Shown: one piece after another, positions 45,363-54,270 of the stretch
How positions within the stretch are numbered: the stretch's first letter is position 1
How the letters are laid out: every line of letters starts with the position of its first letter
Source: Lachnospiraceae bacterium
Lineage (GTDB): Bacteria; Bacillota; Clostridia; Lachnospirales; Lachnospiraceae
DNA length: 64,000 nucleotides
Direction of reading: 5' to 3'
Assembly: GCA_902363665.1 (NCBI GenBank)
Contig: CABJAW010000001.1
Coordinates: 186,001-250,000, forward strand
Position numbers and translations under genes: made by a program
The notes under the pieces: generated by a model
What the model was told of the DNA's origin: nothing
Seen by the model: only the letters and a program-made list of their open reading frames with translations
The model's database searches: none

Positions 45363-47669
45363 GTCGCTCCCTCCGCGGGAGCGTGGATTGAAATTGTACG
45401 TCAGTAAAATTGTAGCCGCTGGCTTCCAGTGTCGCTCCCTCCGCGGGAGCGTGGATTGAAATGATAGGCATAATAGGGGTATAACCCAGCTTAATGTCGC
45501 TCCCTCCGCGGGAGCGTGGATTGAAATATGTTAAAAGTTCCTTTCTTCCAAAAGAAAAAGACGCCGTCGCTCCCTCCGCGGGAGCGTGGATTGAAATATA
45601 CCTGAGCCAGTGGTTATGCAATTACTACCTCGTCGCTCCCTCCGCGGGAGCGTGGATTGAAATGCCGATGTCTCCGCCTGTCTGCTTCATAAATTGCGTC
45701 GCTCCCTCCGCGGGAGCGTGGATTGAAATACAACAGCTTTTACAGCAATTCAGACAGCGGTAACGTCGCTCCCTCCACGGGAGCGTGGATTGAAATATTA
45801 CTTCCAGCAAAACTGCTTTCCATGTTCTTGGTCGCTCCCTCCGCGGGAGCGTGGATTGAAATTGAAAAGAAGAATGCCGAGGCATTGGTGAAGCAACTCG
45901 TCGCTCCCTCCGCGGGAGCGTGGATTGAAATACTAAACCGAAGCGGTCCTTTGTTGTAATCGTGGCAAGTCGCTCCCTCCGCGGGAGCGTGGATTGAAAT
46001 ATGTTGTTGCAATAGGCAATGTTTTGTGCCTTGGCCGTCGCTCCCTCCGCGGGAGCGTGGATTGAAATAAAAATCGTATGGGATATTGACAATGATCATC
46101 TTGTCGCTCCCTCCGCGGGAGCGTGGATTGAAATATCCGTAAAAGTGGCCATTGAGACAGACACTCATTGTCGCTCCCTCCGCGGGAGCGTGGATTGAAA
46201 TCAATTTATCGCTAATAACGGAGTGTCGGGCTTTGAGTCGCTCCCTCCGCGGGAGCGTGGATTGAAATGCTGAGGATATTGTAGACGAAGAGGAAGAGTA
46301 TAGTCGCTCCCTCCGCGGGAGCGTGGATTGAAATACAGTACGGATATGCATTTTTACTTGGATTGCAGGGTCGCTCCCTCCGCGGGAGCGTGGATTGAAA
46401 TCTTTGAGATCGTCTGCAGTCAGCTCAACGTCCTGTGGTCGCTCCCTCCGCGGGAGCGTGGATTGAAATACTGCCACTTCCTCCCATTTCAGCCCGTGAA
46501 TATAGTCGCTCCCTCCGCGGGAGCGTGGATTGAAATTTGCTTAAGGATGATTGTATCGACCTCCGTGGCTGGTCGCTCCCTCCGCGGGAGCGTGGATTGA
46601 AATCACGTCTCTTAAAGACAAAAGTGAAAGATATTCTGGGTCGCTCCCTCCGCGGGAGCGTGGATTGAAATATCTTCCCGGTTCCGACCTTCTTTCCGCC
46701 GATGTGTCGCTCCCTCCGCGGGAGCGTGGATTGAAATATCACATCAGAGTTCCGTTCAAGGTCCCTTGCTCGTCGCTCCCTCCGCGGGAGCGTGGATTGA
46801 AATAGGTTGCCCGAGCCAAGAACGGAAGCCACTGTGCTGTCGCTCCCTCCGCGGGAGCGTGGATTGAAATTTCTTTGCTCTTGTCGTAACGGTTGTTCCT
46901 GCCATGTCGCTCCCTCCGCGGGAGCGTGGATTGAAATCTTTTGTGGCGGATGCTTTTTCTGTGCCAGGAAGTCGCTCCCTCCGCGGGAGCGTGGATTGAA
47001 ATTGTTGTTAATTCCATTTTCGTAAAAGGAGCCGATGTCGCTCCCTCCGCGGGAGCGTGGATTGAAATGTGAAAGATCGCTGTATGTAATACCAGTCTCA
47101 TATGTCGCTCCCTCCGCGGGAGCGTGGATTGAAATGTGTCCTCCCACGGCTCTGCCAGCCACGAGTTGACGTCGCTCCCTCCGCGGGAGCGTGGATTGAA
47201 ATCTTTCTATGTACTGCCTTTCGGCATGGTCTATCTGTCGCTCCCTCCGCGGGAGCGTGGATTGAAATCCTGAAATACTGGTGCAAGTGAACCGCACAGC
47301 GATGTCGCTCCCTCCGCGGGAGCGTGGATTGAAATAATTTAAAACAAAAGACGATTGTAGATTGGATTCGTCGTTCCCTCCGCGGGAGCGTGGATTGAAA
47401 TAGGTGAGCCGGAGAAAAACGGCATCTGGATTTCTAGTCGCTCCCTCCGCGGGAGCGTGGATTGAAATATTATAGCCTCGCGGATTTCCTTGTAGGTAAT
47501 CGCGTCGCTCTCTCCACGGGAGCGTGGATTGAAATAACTTATAATCTGCCATAACGCCTCCTACGGTATTGGTCGCTCCCTCCGCGGGAGCGTGAATTGA
47601 AATTTGAAAAATTGCACTTTCTCATCAGTCCGATACCGTCGCTCCCTCCGCGGGAGCGTGGATTGAAAT
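45363..47669 (+). CRISPR. Type I-C CRISPR array, 35 repeats and 34 spacers
   Basis: A 32-bp repeat starting GTCGCTCCCTCCGCGGGAGC and ending GTGGATTGAAAT, with a CGCTCCC/GGGAGCG stem and the I-C handle TGGATTGAAAT. Spacers are 33-38 nt and all look different. Repeat starts run 45363, 45431, 45496 to 47572 and 47638. Variant repeats occur at 45765 (CCACGG), 47370 (GTCGTTCC), 47504 (CTCTCCACGG) and 47572 (GTGAATTG). Three of the four lie among the last five repeats, marking the right side as the old, trailer end. The array is read on the plus strand, opposite to the cas genes. Confidence 0.98.
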
Positions 47670-47761
47670 AACAGATGAAAAATCTGTATCCTCGGTGCTG
47701 TATTGCCTAAACGTTAAACTACAAGTACCTTGACAAATATCCGGCTGCTTTCGCGGCCGGA

Positions 47762-48400
47762 TCAATTTTCACTGGCTTTCTTTTGTTTTCTGATGTATTC
47801 CGGCAGTTTTTCTGACCAGGGCAGAAGATCCCCTAAAAGATCTGTACTGCTTTCATCCTGATGTTTCGGGATTTCGGTCAGCAGATATTCGAAATATTCA
47901 TACGGCTTCAGGCCATTTGCTTTTGCTGTTTCTGAAATGCTGTAGATGATTGCCGAGGTGGATGCACCATGCACCGTGTTGATCATCTCCCAGTTTTTTT
48001 CGTGGATAGGATGCATTTCATGTTTTCTGGTATTCGTATAGGATGACCTGCTCTTTCTGATACAGGCATCCGAACCGGTAGACCCACATCCAGCTTTTGC
48101 TGCCAGCGAGCCTTCCGTCTTTATTCACCAGGACCGGTGTTTCATCTGCCTGTATGACCGGATACCGATACAGCGGGACTGCATTGACATATTTCCCATT
48201 TATGACTGCAGCTGCCAGAGATGGGGAAACAAGACTTCCCGGAAGCAGTTTCTTCGGACGCGGTGCTTTTACCATGTGGTCATCTGTTTTACTTGTATAA
48301 ACCCCGATATGTTGTTCTTCCACCTCCACTTTTTCCGGGACAAAGCGGTAACACCTTGAAATGATATGCTTGTGGATAAGTATGTAGCCGCGAAGCTTCT
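47762..48400 (-). pseudogene. Degenerate IS66-family transposase (TnpC)
   Basis: Pieces of an IS66 DDE transposase on the minus strand. One piece (to about 48330) reads VEEQHIGVYTSKTDDHMVKA, then PRPKKLLPGSLVSPSLAAAV, and keeps the first catalytic Asp in IQADETPVLVNKDGR. The next (47762-48016) is the C-terminus, EMINTVHGASTSAIIYSISETAKANGLKPYEYFEYLL. Compared with intact members, a short piece after VPLYR and the large block after YEYQKT, holding the other catalytic residues, are missing. It cannot be active. It sits between cas2 and the trailer end of the array. Confidence 0.85.
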
Positions 48401-48597
48401 ATGATTTCCCTATGGCCCTTACCTTTACACTTTTTATTTTCAGCATCTGGTACTGTTCTTCCGTCAGTTCCAATACCTCTTTTGCCGAACGCGGCCACCG
48501 AAAGGCACCGTTATCCAAACGTTTGTACAGTAGCAGGAATTCATCCTCTTTTCGAAATGCAGCGCTTTAATCCAGTCGCAGCCTCTCTCTGTGATAT
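48400..48597 (-). pseudogene. Degenerate IS66 orf2 (TnpB) fragment
   Basis: On the minus strand the translation CDWIKALHFEK is followed, after a one-base frameshift, by DEFLLLYKRLDNGAFRWPRS and AKEVLELTEEQYQML. This is the C-terminal half of the IS66 accessory protein TnpB. It lies directly upstream of the TnpC remains, as in an intact IS66. Confidence 0.75.
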
Positions 48598-48630
48598 TTC
48601 ATAACCACCATCATAAATAAGCCTGCCTTA

Positions 48631-48710
48631 CTTGTGATACAAGCAAGCCCCTACCCACTGCTTATTGTTCCTCGCAACCCAGCAAGGGACTTGCTTGACT
48701 CAGTTAAAAA
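48631..48710 (-). repeat. Family A repeat at the cas2 3' end
   Basis: Read on the minus strand: TTAACTGAGTCAAGCAAGTC, then GGAACAATAAGCAGTGGG and GCTTGCTTGTATCA. The TAA stop of cas2 lies at the repeat edge. With the family B copy at 44842 it brackets the array and IS66 remains. Confidence 0.8.
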
Positions 48711-48994
48711 ATTAAAATATCATCTCCTGAAATTCCACGTTCCACTCCAATATGTTCTACCTTATTCTTGTAATTATTACCAAGAGTATAAAATCTGAGG
48801 CTGTCATGCTTCTCGTCTATTATGTTCTTTAAGATTTCCTTCAGCTGTATTGCCTGAGTATTATCTACGATACACTCAAAGACAGAATTCTGGACACGCC
48901 TTCCATAGTTCACACATTGCTTTGCGACTCTCCTTAATCTGGTTTTTCCTGCCTGCGTTTCTGTATTTACATCATATGTAACCAACAGCAACAT
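48704..48994 (-). CDS. cas2: CRISPR-associated endonuclease Cas2
   Basis: A 96-residue ferredoxin-fold protein that joins Cas1 in the spacer-integration complex. It starts MLLLVTYDVNTETQAGKTRLRRVAK, with the conserved Asp of YDVN, followed by NYGRRVQNSVFECIVD. I start it at 48994 because GAGGTGAAAACA precedes the ATG and Cas2 proteins begin directly with this strand. It follows cas1 by 10 bp and is the last cas gene of the operon. Confidence 0.97.
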   Translation of the reverse strand: MLLLVTYDVNTETQAGKTRLRRVAKQCVNYGRRVQNSVFECIVDNTQAIQLKEILKNIIDEKHDSLRFYTLGNNYKNKVEHIGVERGISGDDILIF

Positions 48995-49004
48995 TGTTTT
49001 CACC

Positions 49005-50036
49005 TCATTTCCATAGAAATGCAGGATAACCATCCAAATCTCCACGTAAAAATCTGGCCAGCAGCATACTCTGGACGTATGGAACCATTCCCCATTCTAC
49101 TTTTTCATTCAGGTATGGATGTGTAATAATTTCTTTCTTTTTCTTCTGCCACTCTGTTAATATGCTCCGCCGCGTCTCTTCTTTCATTAAGACAGCGCCA
49201 TTTTCTTTCTTTTGAAAATCTTTTCCGTTGACTATTTTTTTATTAACCAGTGACAATACAAACCGATCCGCAAGCGGCGCCCTCAGTTCTTCCATTAAAT
49301 CCAGCGCCAGTGACATACGCCCTGGTCGTTCCGTATGCAAATATCCCACATATGGATCCAGACCTACTGTCTCAAGTGCCGTGCCTGCTGAATTCGCCAA
49401 CAGTGTATAAGCAAATGACAACAATGCATTTATCGGATCCTGCGGCGGCCTTCTGTTTCTTCCCTGAAACTGAAATTCTTTCTTTTGCTGAAGAATCAGC
49501 TCATCAAATACTCCATAGTAGACACTTGCCGCTTCTCCTTCAAATCCACGCAACTGTTCCGCTGTTTCACAAACCTTAATGTCATCCAGCGCATTTTTCA
49601 GTTTTTGAGATGCTTCTTTTACTTTTTCAAGGTCAATCTGCAGACTGTGATCCCGGCATGCACGTTCCAATATCCATCTTGAATTATATACTTTTGCTAA
49701 TATACAGTTTCTGGATATATCCATTGCCTTTTCTTTATCCATGCAACTGTCATATTGCTGTCTGCGCAGGACCACATTTCCTTTGATTTTCCCAGTAACC
49801 CTTGCCAGAAACTTTCCCTGTGGTGTCAGATAACACAGCGAAACATTTCGCTCTGCGCAGGCTCCCATTAAAGCCGGACTCGTTCCTCTATATCCAAAAG
49901 AAACGATTTCTTCCAGATTGTGCAATGGTATGCGTCCCATCTCTTTGTCATTTTCAAGCAACACCACATTTTCTCCGTCAAGCGAAAGGTATCCAGTCTC
50001 AGACATTACATATAGCGTATTTAATAATTTTTTCAA
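49005..50036 (-). CDS. cas1: CRISPR-associated integrase Cas1, subtype I-C
   Basis: A 343-residue metal-dependent integrase for new spacers. The start is a TTG at 50036 giving (M)KKLLNTLYVMSETGYLSLDGENVVLLEND, the standard I-C N-terminus. The TTG overlaps the cas4 stop as TTGA and has GGAGAAGGA upstream. The catalytic region includes ALLSFAYTLLANSAGTALETVGLDPYVGYLHTERPGRMSLALDLMEELR, with the conserved Glu, His and Asp positions. An ATG-initiated frame from 50138 would overlap cas4 by 100 bp and is not credible. Confidence 0.97.
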   Translation of the reverse strand: MKKLLNTLYVMSETGYLSLDGENVVLLENDKEMGRIPLHNLEEIVSFGYRGTSPALMGACAERNVSLCYLTPQGKFLARVTGKIKGNVVLRRQQYDSCMDKEKAMDISRNCILAKVYNSRWILERACRDHSLQIDLEKVKEASQKLKNALDDIKVCETAEQLRGFEGEAASVYYGVFDELILQQKKEFQFQGRNRRPPQDPINALLSFAYTLLANSAGTALETVGLDPYVGYLHTERPGRMSLALDLMEELRAPLADRFVLSLVNKKIVNGKDFQKKENGAVLMKEETRRSILTEWQKKKKEIITHPYLNEKVEWGMVPYVQSMLLARFLRGDLDGYPAFLWK

Positions 50037-50701
50037 CCGTCCTTCTCCTCTGACAACATTTTCTTCATATAACCTTTTACTGAAATCGTTTTTTCCAGTT
50101 CCGGCATACATATTTCTTTTAATGAACAGGCTCTGCACGCTTTATTTTTCCGAACCATCGGTGTATATGACTTTTTCATATACTCATGCATTTCTTCCGT
50201 AATTTCTTCTACTTTATTTCTTAGCTCTTCTGTAATTTCTATCTTCTCCCGATGCCTCGTTTCTCCATAATATAGTGCCGCAAACGGAATAGAGGTACTG
50301 AACATTTCTTCCAGACATAGTACCTGCGCCGTCAGTTGAAGAATATCTTCCAATCCGTACTTTTTACTGCCCTTTTTATACTCAATCGGAAACACCTGAT
50401 ATTCACCTCTGTGTCCAAACAACCGAATTCCATCTTCGCACTTATGAAATTCCACAGCATCGCATTCTCCTGTCAGCCCAAGCTTTCTGGACACCACCGG
50501 CAGCGCTCTTGATATCAAAACGTCCTTTCTCTTCTCTCGCAGATAAGGATCATGAGCTTTTTCGTGCATAATCTTTCCGATCACCGTATGCTCATTCTCT
50601 GCCCATTGCTGCTCGACATGTATCAATGCCCATTGCCGGCGGCAGAATACAAAATGCTGGATTCCAGATATCATCAAATAATCGTCTTCTGTATAGGTCA
50701 T
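50033..50701 (-). CDS. cas4: CRISPR-associated exonuclease Cas4
   Basis: A 222-residue RecB-type nuclease that trims prespacers and helps choose the PAM. Cys20 (FVFCRRQW) and three C-terminal cysteines (ACRACSLKEICMPE) form the 4Fe-4S site. GECDAVEFH and VFPIEYKKGS give the nuclease Asp and Glu-x-Lys, and ILQLTAQVLCLEEMF is the QxxxY-like helix region. The ATG at 50701 overlaps the cas7 stop as TAATG. Confidence 0.97.
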   Translation of the reverse strand: MTYTEDDYLMISGIQHFVFCRRQWALIHVEQQWAENEHTVIGKIMHEKAHDPYLREKRKDVLISRALPVVSRKLGLTGECDAVEFHKCEDGIRLFGHRGEYQVFPIEYKKGSKKYGLEDILQLTAQVLCLEEMFSTSIPFAALYYGETRHREKIEITEELRNKVEEITEEMHEYMKKSYTPMVRKNKACRACSLKEICMPELEKTISVKGYMKKMLSEEKDG

Positions 50702-51609
50702 TATATTTTTTCCATAACTTCTACTGTACTCGGTATCTTATCTTCATAAACTTTTATCACATAATCCTGGTACCTCCTTGGATACTCCACCTCCTCCTTT
50801 TTCGTCACATCTACTGCATCAAATAATTTATACGCCGGACAGTCACCAAGTTCTTTACTGTGTTTAAAAACGATCAGTCTGCGAACTGCCATTTTCCCCC
50901 GTGCAGCAGAATGGTCATTCTCAAACATATTAATAATAGCTTTCCATAAAAGCTCCAGATCTTCTTCTGAAAATCCAGTTACCTTTCGTGCCAGATTTGC
51001 TGAAATATATCCTTCTGCTCTGTACAATGCATACGGAACAATATTTTTTCTTCCCATTTCTGTCTGCTTATTCTGTGCATCTTCCTCTGTTGTAATCGCT
51101 ACACGCGTAATCGTAACTTCCTGGCTGATGATCGGATCTATGCTTCTGGCAAATCCGATCTGAACCGGTCCACGTACCTGTCCACAATTTAAAGAGGCCT
51201 TCACAAAAGTGGTCATTACTGCACCAAATGTTCTGATATCATAAAAATTTTCACACATATAGTCGCGAAGCTTTATATCAACATCTGCATCTGTCTTTTT
51301 CAAAGCTTTCAGCGCTTCTGTTACTTTCTTATCTTCTTTTTCCTTAATTCCAACGCTTTCACACGCTTCTTTATCGCTTCTGTTCAGCGGAACATCTTCC
51401 CGGATGTAAATTTTATATCCTGCCTCATTTTCCTTAACCGTTTCCACATAATTTCGGATTTTTCGTTTCAGGCATACATCTGTCACAAGTCCATATCCGC
51501 TCTCCGGATCAATTCTCGGCATATTTCCTGCATCCGGATCCCCGTTTGGATTTCCATTTTCCACATCAAAAAATACCACAAATTCATATCTGTTTTTTAT
51601 TGCATCCAT
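50701..51609 (-). CDS. cas7c: Cas7c (Csd2), backbone of the I-C Cascade
   Basis: A 302-residue RNA-binding backbone subunit that coats the crRNA spacer. Family marks are the N-terminal RYEFVVFFDVENGNPNGDPDAGNMPRID and the RTFGAVMTTFVKASLNCGQVRGPVQIGFARSIDPI stretch, then RKNIVPYALYRAEGYISANLA. The length is normal for Csd2. It follows cas8c by 33 bp, with an AGGAGGAA ribosome binding site. Confidence 0.97.
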   Translation of the reverse strand: MDAIKNRYEFVVFFDVENGNPNGDPDAGNMPRIDPESGYGLVTDVCLKRKIRNYVETVKENEAGYKIYIREDVPLNRSDKEACESVGIKEKEDKKVTEALKALKKTDADVDIKLRDYMCENFYDIRTFGAVMTTFVKASLNCGQVRGPVQIGFARSIDPIISQEVTITRVAITTEEDAQNKQTEMGRKNIVPYALYRAEGYISANLARKVTGFSEEDLELLWKAIINMFENDHSAARGKMAVRRLIVFKHSKELGDCPAYKLFDAVDVTKKEEVEYPRRYQDYVIKVYEDKIPSTVEVMEKI

Positions 51610-51642
51610 TTCTTTTTCCTCCTGTTATGCTTTCTTTTCGTA

Positions 51643-53370
51643 TCATTCTTGTTTCTGGTGATAATATCCGAGAATAAAACGCCCCTGTTCTTCCAGATTT
51701 AACTGACTCGGACACTCGTCCAATTTTCCAAGCAGATCGGTCAGCTGCTTTTCGTATTTTATTTTTAACCCTTCTTTGTCTCTTCCCAGTTTTCGCATAT
51801 GGCTGTTCTTCAGTTTCATCAGGATTGGAAATACGGTTGCCGGATTTGCACAGGCCGCATTAAAATATCGGTCACGAATCGTCGTGTTCAGCTTGCCATT
51901 CGCAGACGTTTCCTGAATTGCTTCCAGTACTGCAAATACTCTGCCCAGTATCTGAGCCTGCTCTTTTCTTTCATTTTTTCCATTGAGTTCCATATACACC
52001 CCTTCTTCCATATGATAATTTTTAATCTGAAACGCTTTTATTGCAGCCGCCCGCCCCCAGGTAACCCGTCCCTGTTCTGCCCTGATTCGAAGTAAAATCT
52101 GACTGTACAGGCTCTGCGGGTATCTTGTATCATTTAATACTGCCTGAAATACTGCAGGGGGAAGATTTTTTGCCGGCTTTTTGTCTTTTGCTTTCTGATT
52201 TACCGTTTCATTTATCATCCTCCAAAGCCCCACATATTCTCTTTCTTCTCCCTTGGGTCGCACGATTTTCATTCTTTCATAATGCTTTTCTATATTGCTG
52301 AGAATTTTTCCAAAACTGTTTTGATAGAAAAACTGGACAGATATTCTTGCTGCATTTGCTGCCAGTCCCGCGATATAAAACGGTTGTTCCGGATCCAGTT
52401 CAAGCTTATCCAGCTTTACTTTTTTTCCTTCCCTGATTCGTTCAAATACCTCACGAATTTTTTCCGTGTTATCCTCATCCCGCTCTACTGACCACAAAAA
52501 TACCTGCTGATATTCTTCCTTTCCGTTTTCTGCCCAGAAAACAATCGTTGTATCACCGCACTGAAATACATATTTTCTCTGTGACAAAAGATAATTTAAT
52601 GCAGTAGTATAAGCAAATGCAGCATATGTACCTACCGCAGCATTATAGCTCTGTGACATTTCATAGGATTCAAACGCCGGTGCATTAAAAGATACAAGCG
52701 CAGCTCCGCTTGACTGAGCCCCCTGTAATCCTTTTATGAGCGGATGGATTCTTGCTATTTCCGTTCTTTCTCCAGTTACGAGGCAGACTCGTTTTTCTCC
52801 ATTTTCACTGTTCTTTTCCTTTTCTTTTTGATATTCATCCCAGATCAATCGGATTTCTTCATCTTCTTGTACTTCCTCTCCTCCTACTTCAAAAATAAGA
52901 TTGCCGCCGTCTGTGACTTCCTTATACATTTGTTTTATCCAATTGTCTTCCTTCGCCTTTTTCGGATCCCATGTCTCAAAAAAAGCTTTTACTGCACTGC
53001 CAGCTTCCCCTTTTGCATTTTTTAAAATGGAAAAATGCTTCTCTTTTGCCGCCTCAAACCGTTTTATTGTTTTTTCACTACAGCCCTCGGCATCAATTCC
53101 AAGCATATATTTGGAGTTATCACACAGAAAATTGGGAACGATCTTGGTCGAGCTTCTTCCTTCCATTAGCGGGACCAGTTTTACATCTGCCACCCATATC
53201 GTTTTCTTTCCTCTTTCAACTTCCTTTTGGGCAGGTATGATTCCTTCTATTTTTCCCTTGCTGTTCAGACGAATAATATAAGAAACTTTTGCGCTGCACC
53301 ATCCCGGCAGCGCAGTTTTTCCATCCCGTGCCAGTGTCTCATAATATTTGACTAATTCCTGCAGAATCAC
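51643..53370 (-). CDS. cas8c: Cas8c (Csd1), large subunit of the I-C Cascade
   Basis: A 575-residue large subunit that reads the PAM and recruits Cas3. It begins MILQELVKYYETLARDGKTALPGWCSAKVSYIIRLNSKGKI and includes the family stretches PNFLCDNSKYMLGID, CLVTGERTEIARIHPLIKG and SFNAPAFESYEMSQSYNAAVG. In this subtype the 3' end of cas8c usually also makes a small Cas11 subunit from an internal start. Candidate methionines near the last 120 residues exist, but I cannot choose one. The start overlaps cas5c by 4 bp. Confidence 0.97.
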   Translation of the reverse strand: MILQELVKYYETLARDGKTALPGWCSAKVSYIIRLNSKGKIEGIIPAQKEVERGKKTIWVADVKLVPLMEGRSSTKIVPNFLCDNSKYMLGIDAEGCSEKTIKRFEAAKEKHFSILKNAKGEAGSAVKAFFETWDPKKAKEDNWIKQMYKEVTDGGNLIFEVGGEEVQEDEEIRLIWDEYQKEKEKNSENGEKRVCLVTGERTEIARIHPLIKGLQGAQSSGAALVSFNAPAFESYEMSQSYNAAVGTYAAFAYTTALNYLLSQRKYVFQCGDTTIVFWAENGKEEYQQVFLWSVERDEDNTEKIREVFERIREGKKVKLDKLELDPEQPFYIAGLAANAARISVQFFYQNSFGKILSNIEKHYERMKIVRPKGEEREYVGLWRMINETVNQKAKDKKPAKNLPPAVFQAVLNDTRYPQSLYSQILLRIRAEQGRVTWGRAAAIKAFQIKNYHMEEGVYMELNGKNERKEQAQILGRVFAVLEAIQETSANGKLNTTIRDRYFNAACANPATVFPILMKLKNSHMRKLGRDKEGLKIKYEKQLTDLLGKLDECPSQLNLEEQGRFILGYYHQKQE

Positions 53371-54029
53371 TGTATCACCTCACAATTTGTCAAATCGATC
53401 ACGCCTCGATGCATTACTGCCCGGAAAAACCTAGGCTGAATATCCGGCAATTTTGTATAATCCATTCCCCACAGCATAAGACCCATATCACGTTCCTCCA
53501 CATTGTCATATGCTGTTACAATTTTTTCTTCCCCGCAAATGCTGAAATGAGCCGGAAATTCCCGGCAACCAAGATAGGGTGCTTGAAAACACTCCCCTCT
53601 TTGCAGCCGACGCATAATAATATCCTTAAATTTTCCAGGATTATCCGACGCGTTCGCATTTTCTGTCATCTCAAAATGTGCTTCTATTATATACTCCACA
53701 TCCTTCAAAATCACAGATGATCTCTGCACTATATCAGCTTTTGAACTGATATACAGATCTTTCTTTTTTCCATTATACGCAGATAAAACATTTGCTGCGG
53801 AGATCTTGCTTTTTACTTCATTTCGTTTTATACTAATAAATTGTATCGGTTTTATAACATAAATACGATCTACAATCCATCTCAGGCCAGGATGCCAGTA
53901 CACACTTTCAAGAATTCCGATCGCCGCTGATGGCGTAATCACATCATACGAATACCTTTCCGTTTTCAGCTCCGGCCTTGAAAAAAGCGCATAATCCCCC
54001 CATACTTTTACTCTTACTCCTCGTGCCAT
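53367..54029 (-). CDS. cas5c: Cas5c (Cas5d), crRNA-processing subunit
   Basis: A 220-residue protein. In subtype I-C it replaces Cas6: it cuts the precursor at the base of the repeat stem and then caps the crRNA handle in Cascade. It starts VRVKVWGDYALFSRPELKTERYSYDVITPSAAIGILESVYWHPG, the conserved N-terminus. AAHFEMTENA- and QRGECFQAPYLGCREFPAHF-like regions follow. The ATG at 54029 has AAGGTGG upstream. A consensus promoter sits about 50 bp upstream, making cas5c the first gene of its own transcript, separate from cas3. Confidence 0.97.
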   Translation of the reverse strand: MARGVRVKVWGDYALFSRPELKTERYSYDVITPSAAIGILESVYWHPGLRWIVDRIYVIKPIQFISIKRNEVKSKISAANVLSAYNGKKKDLYISSKADIVQRSSVILKDVEYIIEAHFEMTENANASDNPGKFKDIIMRRLQRGECFQAPYLGCREFPAHFSICGEEKIVTAYDNVEERDMGLMLWGMDYTKLPDIQPRFFRAVMHRGVIDLTNCEVIQ

Positions 54030-54051
54030 TTTTCCACCTTCTTTTTCTTAT

Positions 54052-54088
54052 TTCATTTATGTTTGTTGTATATCTCCATTATATTCCT
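54052..54088 (+). promoter_or_regulatory. Predicted Cascade target (PAM plus protospacer) in the cas5 leader
   Basis: TTC at 54052-54054, the known I-C PAM, is followed directly by ATTTATGTTTGTTGTA (54055-54070). This equals the first 16 bases of the pseudo-spacer at 54201 apart from position 6. The matched bases cover about +1 to +17 of the cas5 operon transcript. A full-length protospacer would extend to about 54088 and cover the -10 box. Confidence 0.75.
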
Positions 54089-54105
54089 TTCAAGCATCCT
54101 GTCAA
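54078..54105 (-). promoter_or_regulatory. Consensus promoter of the cas5-cas8-cas7-cas4-cas1-cas2 operon
   Basis: On the minus strand TTGACA (54100-54105) and TATAAT (54078-54083), both perfect, are separated by 16 bp. Transcription would start near 54071, giving a leader of about 42 nt before cas5c. Confidence 0.88.
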
Positions 54106-54125
54106 TCATTATTTTTCTTTTATAT

Positions 54126-54154
54126 TTTACTTTTTTTATTTTCCATGCTATAGT
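54126..54154 (+). promoter_or_regulatory. Promoter of the crRNA-like RNA
   Basis: TTTACT (54126-54131), 17 bp, then an extended TGC-TATAGT -10 box (54149-54154). Start would be at 54160-54161, exactly the first base of the pseudo-repeat. It is back to back with the cas5 promoter, with 20 bp between the -35 boxes. Confidence 0.7.
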
Positions 54155-54160
54155 CTTTTA

Positions 54161-54270
54161 GTCACAGCCTCCGTTTTATGAGCACTGTGTGGATTGAAAT
54201 ATTTACGTTTGTTGTAAAAATAAAAACAGCCATCCGAAACTGCCTATACAATTTCGAGTGGCTGTTTTTA
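54161..54270 (+). ncRNA. Candidate crRNA-like regulatory RNA (pseudo-repeat plus pseudo-spacer)
   Basis: About 110 nt on the strand opposite to the cas genes. The pseudo-repeat (54161-54200) begins GTCACAGCCTCCG, with 10 of 13 bases like the array repeat. A CACAG/CTGTG stem at 54163-54167 and 54185-54189 sits where the array repeat has its stem. It ends in the complete 11-nt handle TGGATTGAAAT (54190-54200). The pseudo-spacer starts at 54201 with ATTTACGTTTGTTGTA. A strong hairpin from 54221 follows and ends the RNA. Cas5c could cut at 54189/54190 as in a true repeat. The RNA resembles known crRNA-like cas-regulating RNAs, and the target lies in the adjacent cas promoter region. Confidence 0.75.

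Noticed and set aside
45334..47552. Several long open frames on both strands with repeated PRSRGGSD, SIHAPAEGAT and QSTLPRRER peptides
   Set aside because: They are translations of the CRISPR repeats, whose period leaves frames open by chance.
49005..50138. ATG-initiated longer form of cas1
   Set aside because: It would overlap cas4 by over 100 bp. The TTG at 50036 with its ribosome binding site restores the standard Cas1 N-terminus.
54161..54200. Reading the cas3-cas5 repeat as a leftover of an old CRISPR array
   Set aside because: A decayed remnant would not keep a re-paired stem, an intact handle, its own promoter and terminator, and a 15/16 PAM-flanked match to the neighbouring promoter region.
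54161..54270. A CreTA-type toxin-antitoxin reading of the element
   Set aside because: No small toxin ORF with a ribosome binding site is seen between 54030 and 54277. The match is to the cas5 promoter region, which favours regulation of cas genes.
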